6,094 bases of DNA from Clostridioides sp. (GTDB lineage Bacteria > Bacillota > Clostridia > Peptostreptococcales > Peptostreptococcaceae): NCBI GenBank assembly GCA_031272305.1, contig JAISUA010000183.1:1-6094 (forward strand), in the 5' to 3' direction. The position numbers and the translations under genes were made by a program. The notes under the pieces were generated by a model that worked only from the letters and a program-made list of their open reading frames with translations, did no database searches and had not been told where the DNA came from. Below, piece after piece: positions 1 through 5,703 of this stretch (positions are counted from its first letter, which is position 1; each line of letters begins with the position of its first letter).

Positions 1-44
1 TATCATATAGTTACTCAAAACAGAGAATCTGATTTCATCATTAT

Positions 45-563
45 TTATTCAGTATCGACTTTAGAATCGATAGCTTTTTCAAGTGTAATATTTAAATCTA
101 GTCCAAGTTCTTCGTTTAATATGTTTTTTATAGAATTAATTGCATCTTTTGCAATAAGTCTATCATAAAAAAATGGTTTAGGAATTTTAATTTTTAAATT
201 ATCTTCAACACACATATATTCAATTTCTTTTTTCCAACCATTTAGGGGAGGACAAATAGAAATAAGTATATTTAGTATGTTATTCCAATACTTTTTAATA
301 ATATCACTGTTGCTTGCTCTGTCATATCCTGTGTAATGGATTTTGACCTTAACAGAATTGAAGTAAGGTAGTGCATCCAACAAAGATTTCTCAAGAAGTG
401 AAATTTTATCGTTTTGAACAATTTTTTTCGAAACAAGATAAAGGTAAATTCTTTTTTCTTCTTTGTAATAAACAATTTTTTTTATGAAAACTTCTTTGAA
501 GTATTTAGCAAGATAAGAATCCTCAATTTGTAGCTTAGAAAAAAAATCTGTTAAACAATCCAT
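45..563 (-). CDS. polC: PolC-type DNA polymerase III alpha subunit, N-terminal domains only
   Basis: The 172-residue product resembles the start of Gram-positive PolC, the replicative DNA polymerase. Residues ~24-78 fit N-terminal domain I (VYYKEEKRIYLYLVSKKI, then an LLEKSLLDALPYF helix and a VKVKIHYTG strand). Residues ~86-165 fit domain II (IIKKYWNNIL, NLKIKIPKP, a final helix and LGLDLNITLEKA). This comes from remembered PolC sequences, not a search. Full PolC is about 1,400 residues with OB, PHP, 3'-5' exonuclease and polymerase parts; this ORF stops at TAA right after domain II. In the remaining 44 bases only a different frame stays open to the window edge. So it is a separately encoded N-domain, a frameshifted polC, or a remnant. 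The start is supported by GGACGGTGAT (rc 570-579) about 7 nt upstream of ATG. It is transcribed divergently from ung. The domain assignment is fairly secure; its status as an independent gene is not. Confidence 0.65.
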   Translation of the reverse strand: MDCLTDFFSKLQIEDSYLAKYFKEVFIKKIVYYKEEKRIYLYLVSKKIVQNDKISLLEKSLLDALPYFNSVKVKIHYTGYDRASNSDIIKKYWNNILNILISICPPLNGWKKEIEYMCVEDNLKIKIPKPFFYDRLIAKDAINSIKNILNEELGLDLNITLEKAIDSKVDTE

Positions 564-635
564 ATAAATATCACCGTCCTTAAATTAAAGATTAGCTATT
601 TTCCAACAACTCTTTTCGTCATTTTTTATATTAAT

Positions 636-664
636 AACATAACTAATTAGTTATAAAAAGTCAA
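636..664 (-). promoter_or_regulatory. Putative sigma-A promoter for the leftward PolC-fragment gene
   Basis: On the minus strand, TTGACT (664-659) and TATGTT (641-636) are separated by 17 nt, about 75 nt upstream of the start codon. The -35 matches consensus at 5 of 6 positions and the -10 at 4 of 6. The spacer is almost filled by a perfect palindrome, listed separately. Confidence 0.5.
639..654. promoter_or_regulatory. 16-bp perfect palindrome, operator-like
   Basis: ATAACTAATTAGTTAT reads identically on both strands. It lies between the -35 and -10 of the leftward promoter, where a bound dimer would block RNA polymerase. The half-site AACTAAT recurs at 734-740, just after the ung -10. No regulator is recognised; in such AT-rich DNA chance palindromes occur, but 16 perfect bases in a promoter spacer are notable. 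Confidence 0.4.
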
Positions 665-702
665 TGGGAAACAATGTTATTTCAAATAGTTTTCTATTAA
701 AA

Positions 703-732
703 TTGAAAACAGATATGTTAATATGATATAAT
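703..732 (+). promoter_or_regulatory. Putative sigma-A promoter for ung
   Basis: TTGAAA (703-708) and a perfect TATAAT (727-732) are separated by 18 nt. They lie about 95 nt upstream of the ung start, giving an untranslated leader of about 85 nt. Confidence 0.6.
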
Positions 733-825
733 TAACTAATAACAAAATTTTAACAAAAAAGTTTACAAAATATTAAATAACCGAAATAAACACATAAAAT
801 GATGTAAAAAAGAGAGGTTGATAAA

Positions 826-1500
826 ATGGTTAACATAGGTAATGATTGGGACGAGTTATTAGGAGATGAATTTAAAAAAGATTACTATCTTAAACTCAGA
901 AAATTTTTAATAGATGAATACAAGACAAACACAATATATCCAAATCCATATAAGATTTTTGAAGCGTTGAAGCTTACATCATATAAAGATACAAAAGTTT
1001 TGATTTTAGGTCAAGATCCATATCATGAAGAAAGACAGGCAAATGGTCTAGCATTCTCTGTAGAATCAGACGTAGCGATACCTCCTTCTCTTAGAAACAT
1101 TTACAAAGAACTAAATAGCGATCTTGGATGCTATATACCTAATAATGGAGTGCTTACATCTTGGGCACAACAGGGAGTTTTGCTTCTTAATACTGTACTT
1201 ACAGTTAGAGCACATCAAGCTAATTCGCATAAAAATATTGGATGGGAGATACTTACAGATAAAATAATAGAAATTTTAAATCAAAGGGAAGATCCTGTGA
1301 TTTTTGTTTTGTGGGGAGCTAATGCAAGAAAAAAAAATATTTTGATAAATACGCAAAAACATTTTATATTAGAATCGCCTCATCCTAGTCCACTGTCTGC
1401 AAATAGAGGTTTCTTCGGATGTAAACACTTTTCTAAGATAAATAATATCCTTGCAGAAAATAATAAAAATGCTATAAATTGGCAGATAAAAAATTTATAG
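826..1500 (+). CDS. ung: Uracil-DNA glycosylase (family 1)
   Basis: Ung cuts the N-glycosidic bond of uracil in DNA, starting base-excision repair of deaminated cytosine or misincorporated dUMP in the cytoplasm. All family-1 motifs are visible. GQDPYH is at 62-67, with D64 activating the water. F77 stacks on uracil. The PPSL loop is at 86-89. LLLNTVLTV has N122, which reads the uracil edge. HPSPLS is at 186-191, with catalytic H186 and the DNA-intercalating L190. Length (224 aa) and residue spacing match the family (about 225 aa), so it looks intact. The ATG is supported by GAGAGG (812-817), 8 nt upstream. It appears monocistronic: it has its own promoter, is divergent from the PolC fragment, and a 476-nt gap follows. 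Codon use is AT-rich like its neighbours. Confidence 0.97.
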   Translation: MVNIGNDWDELLGDEFKKDYYLKLRKFLIDEYKTNTIYPNPYKIFEALKLTSYKDTKVLILGQDPYHEERQANGLAFSVESDVAIPPSLRNIYKELNSDLGCYIPNNGVLTSWAQQGVLLLNTVLTVRAHQANSHKNIGWEILTDKIIEILNQREDPVIFVLWGANARKKNILINTQKHFILESPHPSPLSANRGFFGCKHFSKINNILAENNKNAINWQIKNL

Positions 1501-1600
1501 TCTCAAAATGTCAAATTTTTAAAGAGGAATAATTTCTCAATAAAAAAATTTTCACTTATTTTTAGTACAAGCTTTTGTTAAATTTGAGTGTAATATTTTT

Positions 1601-1800
1601 TTGAACATTGGAATGACTAAGTTTACAAATTCTATTGATAATTTGTTTCACTAAATATAAAATTTACAAATAGTAATAAAAACTATTTAGAAGAAAAAAT
1701 AAAAGTTACAAAATTGTAATTATTTTGTCGAAAAAATCTAATAAAAAAGTAGTTGTAAATATTGATAAAACTTATTTATAGCTACTTTTTTATTTTTTTG
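1601..1800 (+). ncRNA. Possible small RNA: promoter-like site to terminator, no ORF
   Basis: TTGAAC (1601-1606), a 17-nt spacer and TACAAA (1624-1629) form a moderate promoter-like pair. Transcription from about 1636 would run through two 7-bp stem-loops (1668-1688, loop AATAAAA; 1708-1728, loop TGTAATT) and end at the hairpin and T-run at 1740-1799. No reading frame with a ribosome site is present. No known RNA family is recognised. The same terminator could simply end ung transcripts, so this is a hypothesis. Confidence 0.25.
1740..1799 (+). terminator. Long terminator-like hairpin with T-run
   Basis: Positions 1740-1761 pair with 1773-1794. The outer 13 bp are perfect (AATAAAAAAGTAG against its complement) and the inner part contains two G-U pairs, leaving an 11-nt loop. 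T-rich sequence (1786-1799) follows. It lies 240 nt beyond the ung stop and just before the promoter of the next gene, so it insulates that gene from upstream transcription. Confidence 0.7.
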
Positions 1801-1802
1801 AT

Positions 1803-1831
1803 TTGACAAATCGAGAAATAAAAGTTACAAT
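1803..1831 (+). promoter_or_regulatory. Near-consensus sigma-A promoter of the 3D-domain gene
   Basis: Perfect TTGACA (1803-1808), a 17-nt spacer and TACAAT (1826-1831, 5 of 6) form the best promoter in the window. The predicted start near 1838 gives a leader of about 140 nt before the ATG at 1977. Confidence 0.8.
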
Positions 1832-1840
1832 AAAGTTACA
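1824..1840 (-). promoter_or_regulatory. Putative WalR (YycF) binding site overlapping the -10
   Basis: GTTACA-ATAAA-GTTACA on the plus strand reads TGTAAC-N5-TGTAAC on the minus strand. This fits the WalR consensus TGTWAH-N5-TGTWAH at every position of both half-sites. It spans the -10 and likely transcription start, a placement that favours repression by WalR. Known WalR targets in Bacillus include wall hydrolases such as the 3D-family protein YocH, so the downstream gene is of the expected kind. The site is seen directly; WalR presence in this organism is assumed. Confidence 0.6.
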
Positions 1841-1860
1841 GTTAACGGAACGAAGTTAAC
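1841..1860 (+). repeat. GTTAAC inverted repeat at the transcript 5' end
   Basis: Two GTTAAC copies (each self-complementary) at 1841-1846 and 1855-1860 are separated by 8 nt (GGAACGAA). They begin right after the WalR-like box and the predicted transcription start. They could be a 6-bp stem at the mRNA 5' end, stabilising the transcript, or a DNA operator. Confidence 0.35.
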
Positions 1861-1884
1861 AAAAAAGAAAAATTCAATCTAAAA

Positions 1885-1920
1885 ATGAGTTACTAAAAAG
1901 TAAAAAACATTTTAACTCAT
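1885..1920 (+). promoter_or_regulatory. Leader stem-loop upstream of the 3D-domain gene
   Basis: ATGAGTTA (1885-1892) is perfectly complementary to TAACTCAT (1913-1920), giving an 8-bp stem with a 20-nt A-rich loop in the 5' untranslated region. It ends about 40 nt before the ribosome site and has no T-run, so it is not a terminator. I recognise no known riboswitch class, including the c-di-AMP type that controls wall genes in some Firmicutes. Confidence 0.3.
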
Positions 1921-1976
1921 AAATAAAATTGGAAGGTAGAAATTTAATATAAAAAAATTATGGAGGGAAGCAAATA

Positions 1977-2813
1977 ATGAATGAAAAGAAAAGAAACAAT
2001 ACGAAAGTTTCTGTGATTGCAGTAGTATTATCGTTTGTGATTCTATCTGGATATTCGATGCTTAACAAAGAAGTAGTATTAGTTGTAAATGGCCAAGAAA
2101 AATCTATAAATACGATAGAACCTAGCGTAGAAAGAGTTTTGAAGGTTGCAAAAGTAGATTATGATGAAAATGATATAATCAATGTCAAACCAACTGATTT
2201 AGTATCAGATGGAGATAAGATTGAGGTTATTTCAGTAAATGAAAAGACAGTTAAAGAGACAGTTAGCATACCGTTCGATACAAAGATAGTTAGAAATGAA
2301 TTGTGTACATTAGGAAAAACTGAAGTCACAACAGAAGGTAAAGAAGGTAAGAAAGAAATAACTTACAAAGAAATATATCATAATGAAAAATTAGAAAGCA
2401 AAGAAATTGTTTCATCAGAAGTACTTTCAGAACCAATTACAAAAGTTGTTACAGAACTTCCTGATGTTGAAGTGTCTACAGACAAAACATCTACAAAATC
2501 TGTAAGTAGTGTTGATTCATCTTCTAAACAAAGTGATAGCTCAAATGGTAAAACAATGAAGGTTGTAGCTACAGCTTATTGTGGAGATTCAGTAACATCA
2601 ACAGGAACAAGACCAAAATGGGGAACTATTGCTGTTGATCCAAGAGTACTACCTTATGGAACAAAGGTATATATACCTCAATTTGATATGGTATTCACTG
2701 CAGAAGACTGTGGAGGTGCTATCAAAGGTAACAAGATAGATATATTTATGACTAGTTCAAGTCAAATGTCTGCTTGGGGTAGAAAAACAATCACAATCAA
2801 AGTTTTGAACTAA
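1977..2813 (+). CDS. Cell-wall remodelling protein with DUF348, G5 and 3D domains (YabE-like)
   Basis: This 278-residue protein probably acts outside the membrane on peptidoglycan. A charged N-terminus and hydrophobic segment at ~11-28 form a signal peptide or anchor; the text LSGY resembles a lipobox with Tyr in place of Cys, so it is not a lipoprotein. Residues ~32-88 fit DUF348 (VVLVVNGQEKSINT). Residues ~91-165 fit a G5 domain, a wall/sugar-binding module. A Ser-rich linker follows (~168-191). Residues 194-278 form the 3D domain: ATAYCGDSVTSTGT, AVDPRVLPYGTKVYIP, EDCGGAIKGNKIDIF and WGRK. Its three conserved aspartates are D221, D244 and D255, the MltA-like lytic transglycosylase fold used by YabE/YocH-type wall enzymes. 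Cysteines 202 and 245 sit near the predicted active site. GGAGGG (1962-1967) lies 9 nt before ATG. It is monocistronic, with its own promoter and terminator. Confidence 0.9.
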   Translation: MNEKKRNNTKVSVIAVVLSFVILSGYSMLNKEVVLVVNGQEKSINTIEPSVERVLKVAKVDYDENDIINVKPTDLVSDGDKIEVISVNEKTVKETVSIPFDTKIVRNELCTLGKTEVTTEGKEGKKEITYKEIYHNEKLESKEIVSSEVLSEPITKVVTELPDVEVSTDKTSTKSVSSVDSSSKQSDSSNGKTMKVVATAYCGDSVTSTGTRPKWGTIAVDPRVLPYGTKVYIPQFDMVFTAEDCGGAIKGNKIDIFMTSSSQMSAWGRKTITIKVLN

Positions 2814-2860
2814 AATACTTGATGTGGTAGTAGAATAATTCATTGATAGTATAATAATTC

Positions 2861-2909
2861 AAAAAGTTCGTTAGTGTTGAATGCAAATTCAATTCTTGCG
2901 AACTTTTTT
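2861..2909 (+). terminator. Rho-independent terminator of the 3D-domain gene
   Basis: AAAAAGTTCG (2861-2870) pairs perfectly with CGAACTTTTT (2899-2908). Nested inside is a second perfect helix, TTGAAT/ATTCAA, capped by a GCAA (GNRA) tetraloop (2877-2892). The T-run is 2904-2909. It lies about 48 nt after the stop codon. Confidence 0.85.
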
Positions 2910-3017
2910 GATATATCAATATTTTTGTGTGAATTTTTTATTTTCACGATATAGATCAGTTTAATAAGAATTATTATTAGGCAATTTGTATATGTAACTT
3001 ATAAAGAAATTGTTATA

Positions 3018-3082
3018 AAGAAATATAATAACATAAAAATTTATACTTGAAATATATGAATGTTTGTGTTATTATATTTCTT
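3018..3082 (+). repeat. 65-nt near-perfect inverted repeat (long hairpin)
   Basis: Positions 3018-3045 pair with 3055-3082. Of 28 positions, 25 are Watson-Crick, two are U-G (3034/3066 and 3042/3058) and one is mismatched (3038/3062), with a 9-nt loop. The outer 16 pairs are unbroken. No T-run follows, so it is not an ordinary terminator. The U-G pairs would be A-C mismatches in a minus-strand transcript, so any RNA function would be on the plus strand. It lies about 107 nt upstream of tRNA-Sec. Confidence 0.6.
3047..3075 (+). promoter_or_regulatory. Candidate promoter for tRNA-Sec
   Basis: TTGAAA (3047-3052), a 17-nt spacer and TATTAT (3070-3075) form a promoter-like pair. It lies inside the hairpin loop and 3' arm, about 115 nt upstream of the tRNA. 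No better pair is seen closer to the tRNA, although AT-rich DNA gives many weak -10 matches there. Confidence 0.35.
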
Positions 3083-3189
3083 GTCGATTGGTTTGTGGAA
3101 ACAAGGCGATTTTAGTTAGTTTTATAGAGTTTTTTATCCTATTATACAAAAATAATATACAAGTGACTATATTTATTGAAATTTAATAT

Positions 3190-3286
3190 GGGAGTGGATG
3201 GGTGCCGGTGTGCCCTCTAGTCTTCAAAACTAGTATGAGGGGTTAGGAGCCTCTTAGGTGGGTTCGACTCCCACGCATTCTCGCCA
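3190..3286 (+). tRNA. selC: Selenocysteine tRNA, anticodon UCA (reads UGA)
   Basis: SelC RNA is charged with serine, converted to selenocysteine by SelA and delivered by SelB to recoded UGA codons. The tRNA-Sec architecture is visible. D stem GGGTGC/GTGCCC has 6 bp and a 4-nt loop (3200-3215). Anticodon stem CTAGT/ACTAG has loop CTTCAAA, with anticodon TCA at 3224-3226. The long variable arm (3236-3256) has a 7-bp stem. T arm GTGGG-TTCGACT-CCCAC is at 3258-3274. Discriminator G3283 and an encoded CCA (3284-3286) follow. The long acceptor is 3190-3197 with 3275-3282; it includes two G-U pairs and a G-G mismatch at the innermost pair (3197/3275). The gene stands alone: selA, selB and selD are not in the window. 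Confidence 0.95.
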
Positions 3287-3295
3287 ATGTATAGC

Positions 3296-3333
3296 AAAAC
3301 GCTATGTGCAAAATCTTGTACATAGCGTTTTTT
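3296..3333 (+). terminator. Strong terminator after tRNA-Sec, possibly bidirectional
   Basis: Positions 3296-3311 pair with 3316-3331 as a 16-bp stem (one G-U) closed by a 4-nt loop, with core ACGCTATG/CATAGCGT. A T-run at 3328-3333 completes a rho-independent terminator for the tRNA. The convergent hydE stop codon is only about 24 nt away; the minus-strand transcript would form the same hairpin followed by a short U-run, so it may also end the hyd operon. Confidence 0.9.
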
Positions 3334-3356
3334 AACAATAATTATCTATAATATTT

Positions 3357-4457
3357 TTAACATCTGCTCCATTCAATATTGTCTCCTCTAGAACTATCAA
3401 TCTCAAGACCAATACTCTTAAGAGAATCCTCCAAATCTTTATGATATTCAGCAGATTCTTTTCCAGTAGAAAGTTTGCCATCATAAAGTGAATAATTCTT
3501 TCTAAGTTGTTGTGGCGAAAGGTTAGGCATGATTACATTGCAACCAGCTTCTAGACCCCGTACTCGTCCGTTAGGAGATATAGAAGCAAGTGCCGTTGTC
3601 GCTGGCAACAAACATTTTGGAAGTAGGAGTCTTGTCACTGCAAGTACGAAGATTGTTTTATCCAAATTTCCTGCAGGAAAATCCTTAAACTTTGTATCAT
3701 GATGAGGGATGAAAGGTCCAACTCCAACCATATGAGGATTTAAATTTTTCAAGAAAATAAAATCAGTGACGATGTTTTCGTCAGTTTGGTAAGGAGATTC
3801 TACCATTATTCCTGCACCGATTTGGAATCCAATTTCTTTCATATTTTTTAGACAGCCAATTCTTTCTTCTAATTTCATACTTTCAGGATGAAGTAATTTA
3901 TAATGTTCATCTGTGGCAGTTTCATGTCTTAATAAGAATCTATCACCACCAGCATTGAATAATTTTTTGTAAGAATCATAATTTCTTTCTCCTATTGAAA
4001 GTGTGATTGCACAGTCAGGATAATTTTTTCTTATAGTGCTTACTATTTCGCACATAACTTCATCAGTGAAGTGAGGATCTTCTCCACCTTGTAGTACAAA
4101 CGTTCTATATCCTATACTGTATCCGATTTTGCAACACTCCATAATATCGTCTAGATTAAGTCTGTATCGTTTGATATTTTTGTTTGAGGCTCTTATTCCA
4201 CAGTAATAGCAATCGTTTTTACAATAATTTGTAAGTTCAATCAATCCTCTCAAGAAAACTTTATTTGAGTAATGAAGTCTTCTTTTTGCATCTGCCTTTT
4301 GACATAGATAGTCTAGCATTTTACGATTGACAGTATAATTAGAATCAGAGTTATTTGTTCTAAAAATATTTTTTATCAAATACAAAAATTCTTCTTCATT
4401 CAAATTAGATGTTTTATCTAACTTATCAATTAGTTCCTTTAACTTTGTATTATTCAT
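3357..4457 (-). CDS. hydE: [FeFe]-hydrogenase H-cluster radical SAM maturase HydE
   Basis: HydE is a radical S-adenosylmethionine enzyme that, in current models, processes the Fe(CO)2(CN)-cysteine product of HydG into the diiron precursor loaded on HydF during H-cluster assembly. The radical SAM cluster motif CX3CX2C is at C79, C83 and C86 (NYCKNDCYYCGIR). The SAM-binding GGED motif is at 124-127. HydE-typical segments follow: LLRHETA (175-181), GAGIMVESPYQT (214-225), GVGPFIPHHDT (245-255) and GCNVIMPNLSP (305-315). Length (366 aa) is close to the family's usual ~350. The related biotin synthase and PylB families are less likely given the RHETA and NVIMPNLSP segments. The start overlaps the hydF end by 8 nt, with AAAGGAG (rc 4467-4473) inside hydF, 9 nt upstream. 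This implies translational coupling. hydG is not adjacent. Confidence 0.95.
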   Translation of the reverse strand: MNNTKLKELIDKLDKTSNLNEEEFLYLIKNIFRTNNSDSNYTVNRKMLDYLCQKADAKRRLHYSNKVFLRGLIELTNYCKNDCYYCGIRASNKNIKRYRLNLDDIMECCKIGYSIGYRTFVLQGGEDPHFTDEVMCEIVSTIRKNYPDCAITLSIGERNYDSYKKLFNAGGDRFLLRHETATDEHYKLLHPESMKLEERIGCLKNMKEIGFQIGAGIMVESPYQTDENIVTDFIFLKNLNPHMVGVGPFIPHHDTKFKDFPAGNLDKTIFVLAVTRLLLPKCLLPATTALASISPNGRVRGLEAGCNVIMPNLSPQQLRKNYSLYDGKLSTGKESAEYHKDLEDSLKSIGLEIDSSRGDNIEWSRC

Positions 4458-5673
4458 TTTCTAATTCTCCTTTGAATGGTGTGATAGCTCTATCTAAGAT
4501 TCCATTTGCATATGCTAGAAAAACTCCATAATTTACAATAGGAACGCCGAAAGATTCTGCTTGTTCTATTCTTGAAAGCATAGCTTTTCTATTCATCATA
4601 CAAGCACCACAGTGAATGATCAAGCTATATTGTTCGATATCTTTGGAGAAAGTCACTCCTGAATTAAAATCAAAGCTAATATCTTTTTTAGTTCTTTCAA
4701 GCAATAATTTCGGAATTTTATATCTTCCTATATCATCGCTTTGTAAATGATGTGTACAACCTTCAGCAATTAGAACCTTATCTCCATCTTTCAAAGAATC
4801 AATTGCTTTTGCTCCTTGATACAAAGAGTTTAAGTTGCCTTTTTGTCTTGCAAATATTATTGAAAAAGAAGTAAGAGGAATATCAGAAGGAGTATCCTCT
4901 GAAACTTTTTTAAATGCTTGCGAATCTGTTATTACAAGTTTTGGTTTTCTAGAAAGCGAAGCCAAAGTTTCTTTTAGAGTGATCTCTGTTGTCACAACAG
5001 GAATCGCCAAATGATCCAGACAATCTCTCAAAACTTGTTGTTGAGGTAGAATAAGTCTTCCTTTAGGTGCTGATTTATCTATAGGAGTTACAAGTACAAC
5101 CAAATCATTTTCTTCTATCAAATCTGAAATTAAAATTTGATCTTGGCTATCATCGGGTTTTAATCTTATGATTTCTTGTTTTATTTCTTCGATTCCAATA
5201 TTATTTTTTGCTGATGAGAATATTACATTTGCACCAGTTGATTTCTTTAGTTGATTTAATATTTCCTTAGAAATATTTATAGCATCAATTTTATTTAATA
5301 CTGTTAGATAAGGAGTTTTCTTTTGTTTGAATTTGTTGATTAGTTCAAAATCTTCATCGCTTATTCCTGTATTTGCATCTACTACTAGTATAGCAACATC
5401 TGTTTTGTCTAGAATATCAAGCGATTTTTCGATTCTAAGTTTTCCGAGATCGCCTATATCGTCTATTCCTGCAGTATCTATTAGAACACAAGGACCAATA
5501 GGAAGAATTTCGATTGGACGAAATACAGGATCTGTAGTTGTACCTTTGACATCGGAAACTATAGCGATTTCTTGATTTGAAATGGCGTTTATTAGACTTG
5601 ATTTTCCGGAATTTCTTTTACCGAATATTCCTATGTGCGTTCTGACTGCATTTGGCGTTGTATTTAATGACAT
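4450..5673 (-). CDS. hydF: [FeFe]-hydrogenase H-cluster maturation GTPase HydF
   Basis: HydF is the cytoplasmic GTPase scaffold that receives the 2Fe subcluster and transfers it to apo-hydrogenase (HydA). The N-terminal GTPase domain (~10-170) shows the P-loop GKRNSGKS (18-25), switch-I KGTTTDP (43-49), G3 DTAG (67-70), G4 NKID (127-130) and G5 SSAK (153-156). A dimerisation domain (~175-290) follows. The C-terminal cluster-binding domain has the signature CxHx45HCxxC: C306, H308, H354, C355 and C358. All ligands are present, and 407 aa is the normal length. The opening MSLNTTPNAVRTHIGIFGKRNSGKSS matches HydF starts, and GGAGG (rc 5681-5685) lies 7 nt upstream of ATG. It is the first gene of a two-gene operon with hydE. 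No convincing promoter is identified in its repeat-rich leader. Confidence 0.97.
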   Translation of the reverse strand: MSLNTTPNAVRTHIGIFGKRNSGKSSLINAISNQEIAIVSDVKGTTTDPVFRPIEILPIGPCVLIDTAGIDDIGDLGKLRIEKSLDILDKTDVAILVVDANTGISDEDFELINKFKQKKTPYLTVLNKIDAINISKEILNQLKKSTGANVIFSSAKNNIGIEEIKQEIIRLKPDDSQDQILISDLIEENDLVVLVTPIDKSAPKGRLILPQQQVLRDCLDHLAIPVVTTEITLKETLASLSRKPKLVITDSQAFKKVSEDTPSDIPLTSFSIIFARQKGNLNSLYQGAKAIDSLKDGDKVLIAEGCTHHLQSDDIGRYKIPKLLLERTKKDISFDFNSGVTFSKDIEQYSLIIHCGACMMNRKAMLSRIEQAESFGVPIVNYGVFLAYANGILDRAITPFKGELENE

Positions 5674-5703
5674 ATTATTTCCTCCATTCTTATTATTAAA
5701 AAA

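Larger units (their letters stand above)
1501..1976. other. Long intergenic region between ung and the 3D-domain gene
   Basis: I see no credible coding sequence here. The region holds a weak hairpin just after ung (1524-1538, no T-tract), a promoter-like pair (1601-1629) and 7-bp inverted repeats at 1625-1646, 1668-1688 and 1708-1728. Next come a long terminator-like hairpin (1740-1799), then the promoter, WalR-like box and leader of the 3D-domain gene. A 15-bp direct repeat ending in AAAGTTACAA occurs at 1697-1711 and 1816-1830. Confidence 0.6.
2910..3189. other. AT-rich intergenic region before tRNA-Sec
   Basis: No credible coding sequence is seen. The stretch contains a 12-bp direct repeat TTATAAAGAAAT (2999-3010 and 3013-3024), a 65-nt near-perfect hairpin (3018-3082) and a promoter-like pair within that hairpin. 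A weaker inverted repeat, TATATC/GATATA, flanks 2912-2953. Confidence 0.5.

Noticed and set aside
1..44. Short ATG-ATG frame (MMKSDSLF) after the PolC-fragment stop, with UGA read as selenocysteine
   Set aside because: A second in-frame UGA follows within four codons and there is no ribosome site or SECIS-like element visible.
272..475. Second minus-strand ORF of 67 codons inside the PolC-fragment gene
   Set aside because: It is an overlapping alternative frame of the PolC-like domain, rich in K/F from AT-rich codons; no family resemblance.
1524..1538. Hairpin GAGGAA-TAA-TTTCTC just after ung as its terminator
   Set aside because: Only 6 bp with a G-T pair and followed by A-rich, not T-rich, sequence; the hairpin at 1740-1793 is a better terminator.
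2912..2953. TATATC...GATATA with inner GTGAA/TTCAC as a structured element
   Set aside because: The two short stems are separated by an 11-nt one-sided bulge; this is weak for such AT-rich DNA.
5327..5575. Plus-strand ORF of 82 codons inside hydF
   Set aside because: It lies wholly antisense within the conserved HydF GTPase coding region and has a Ser/Ile-rich low-complexity product; a shadow frame.
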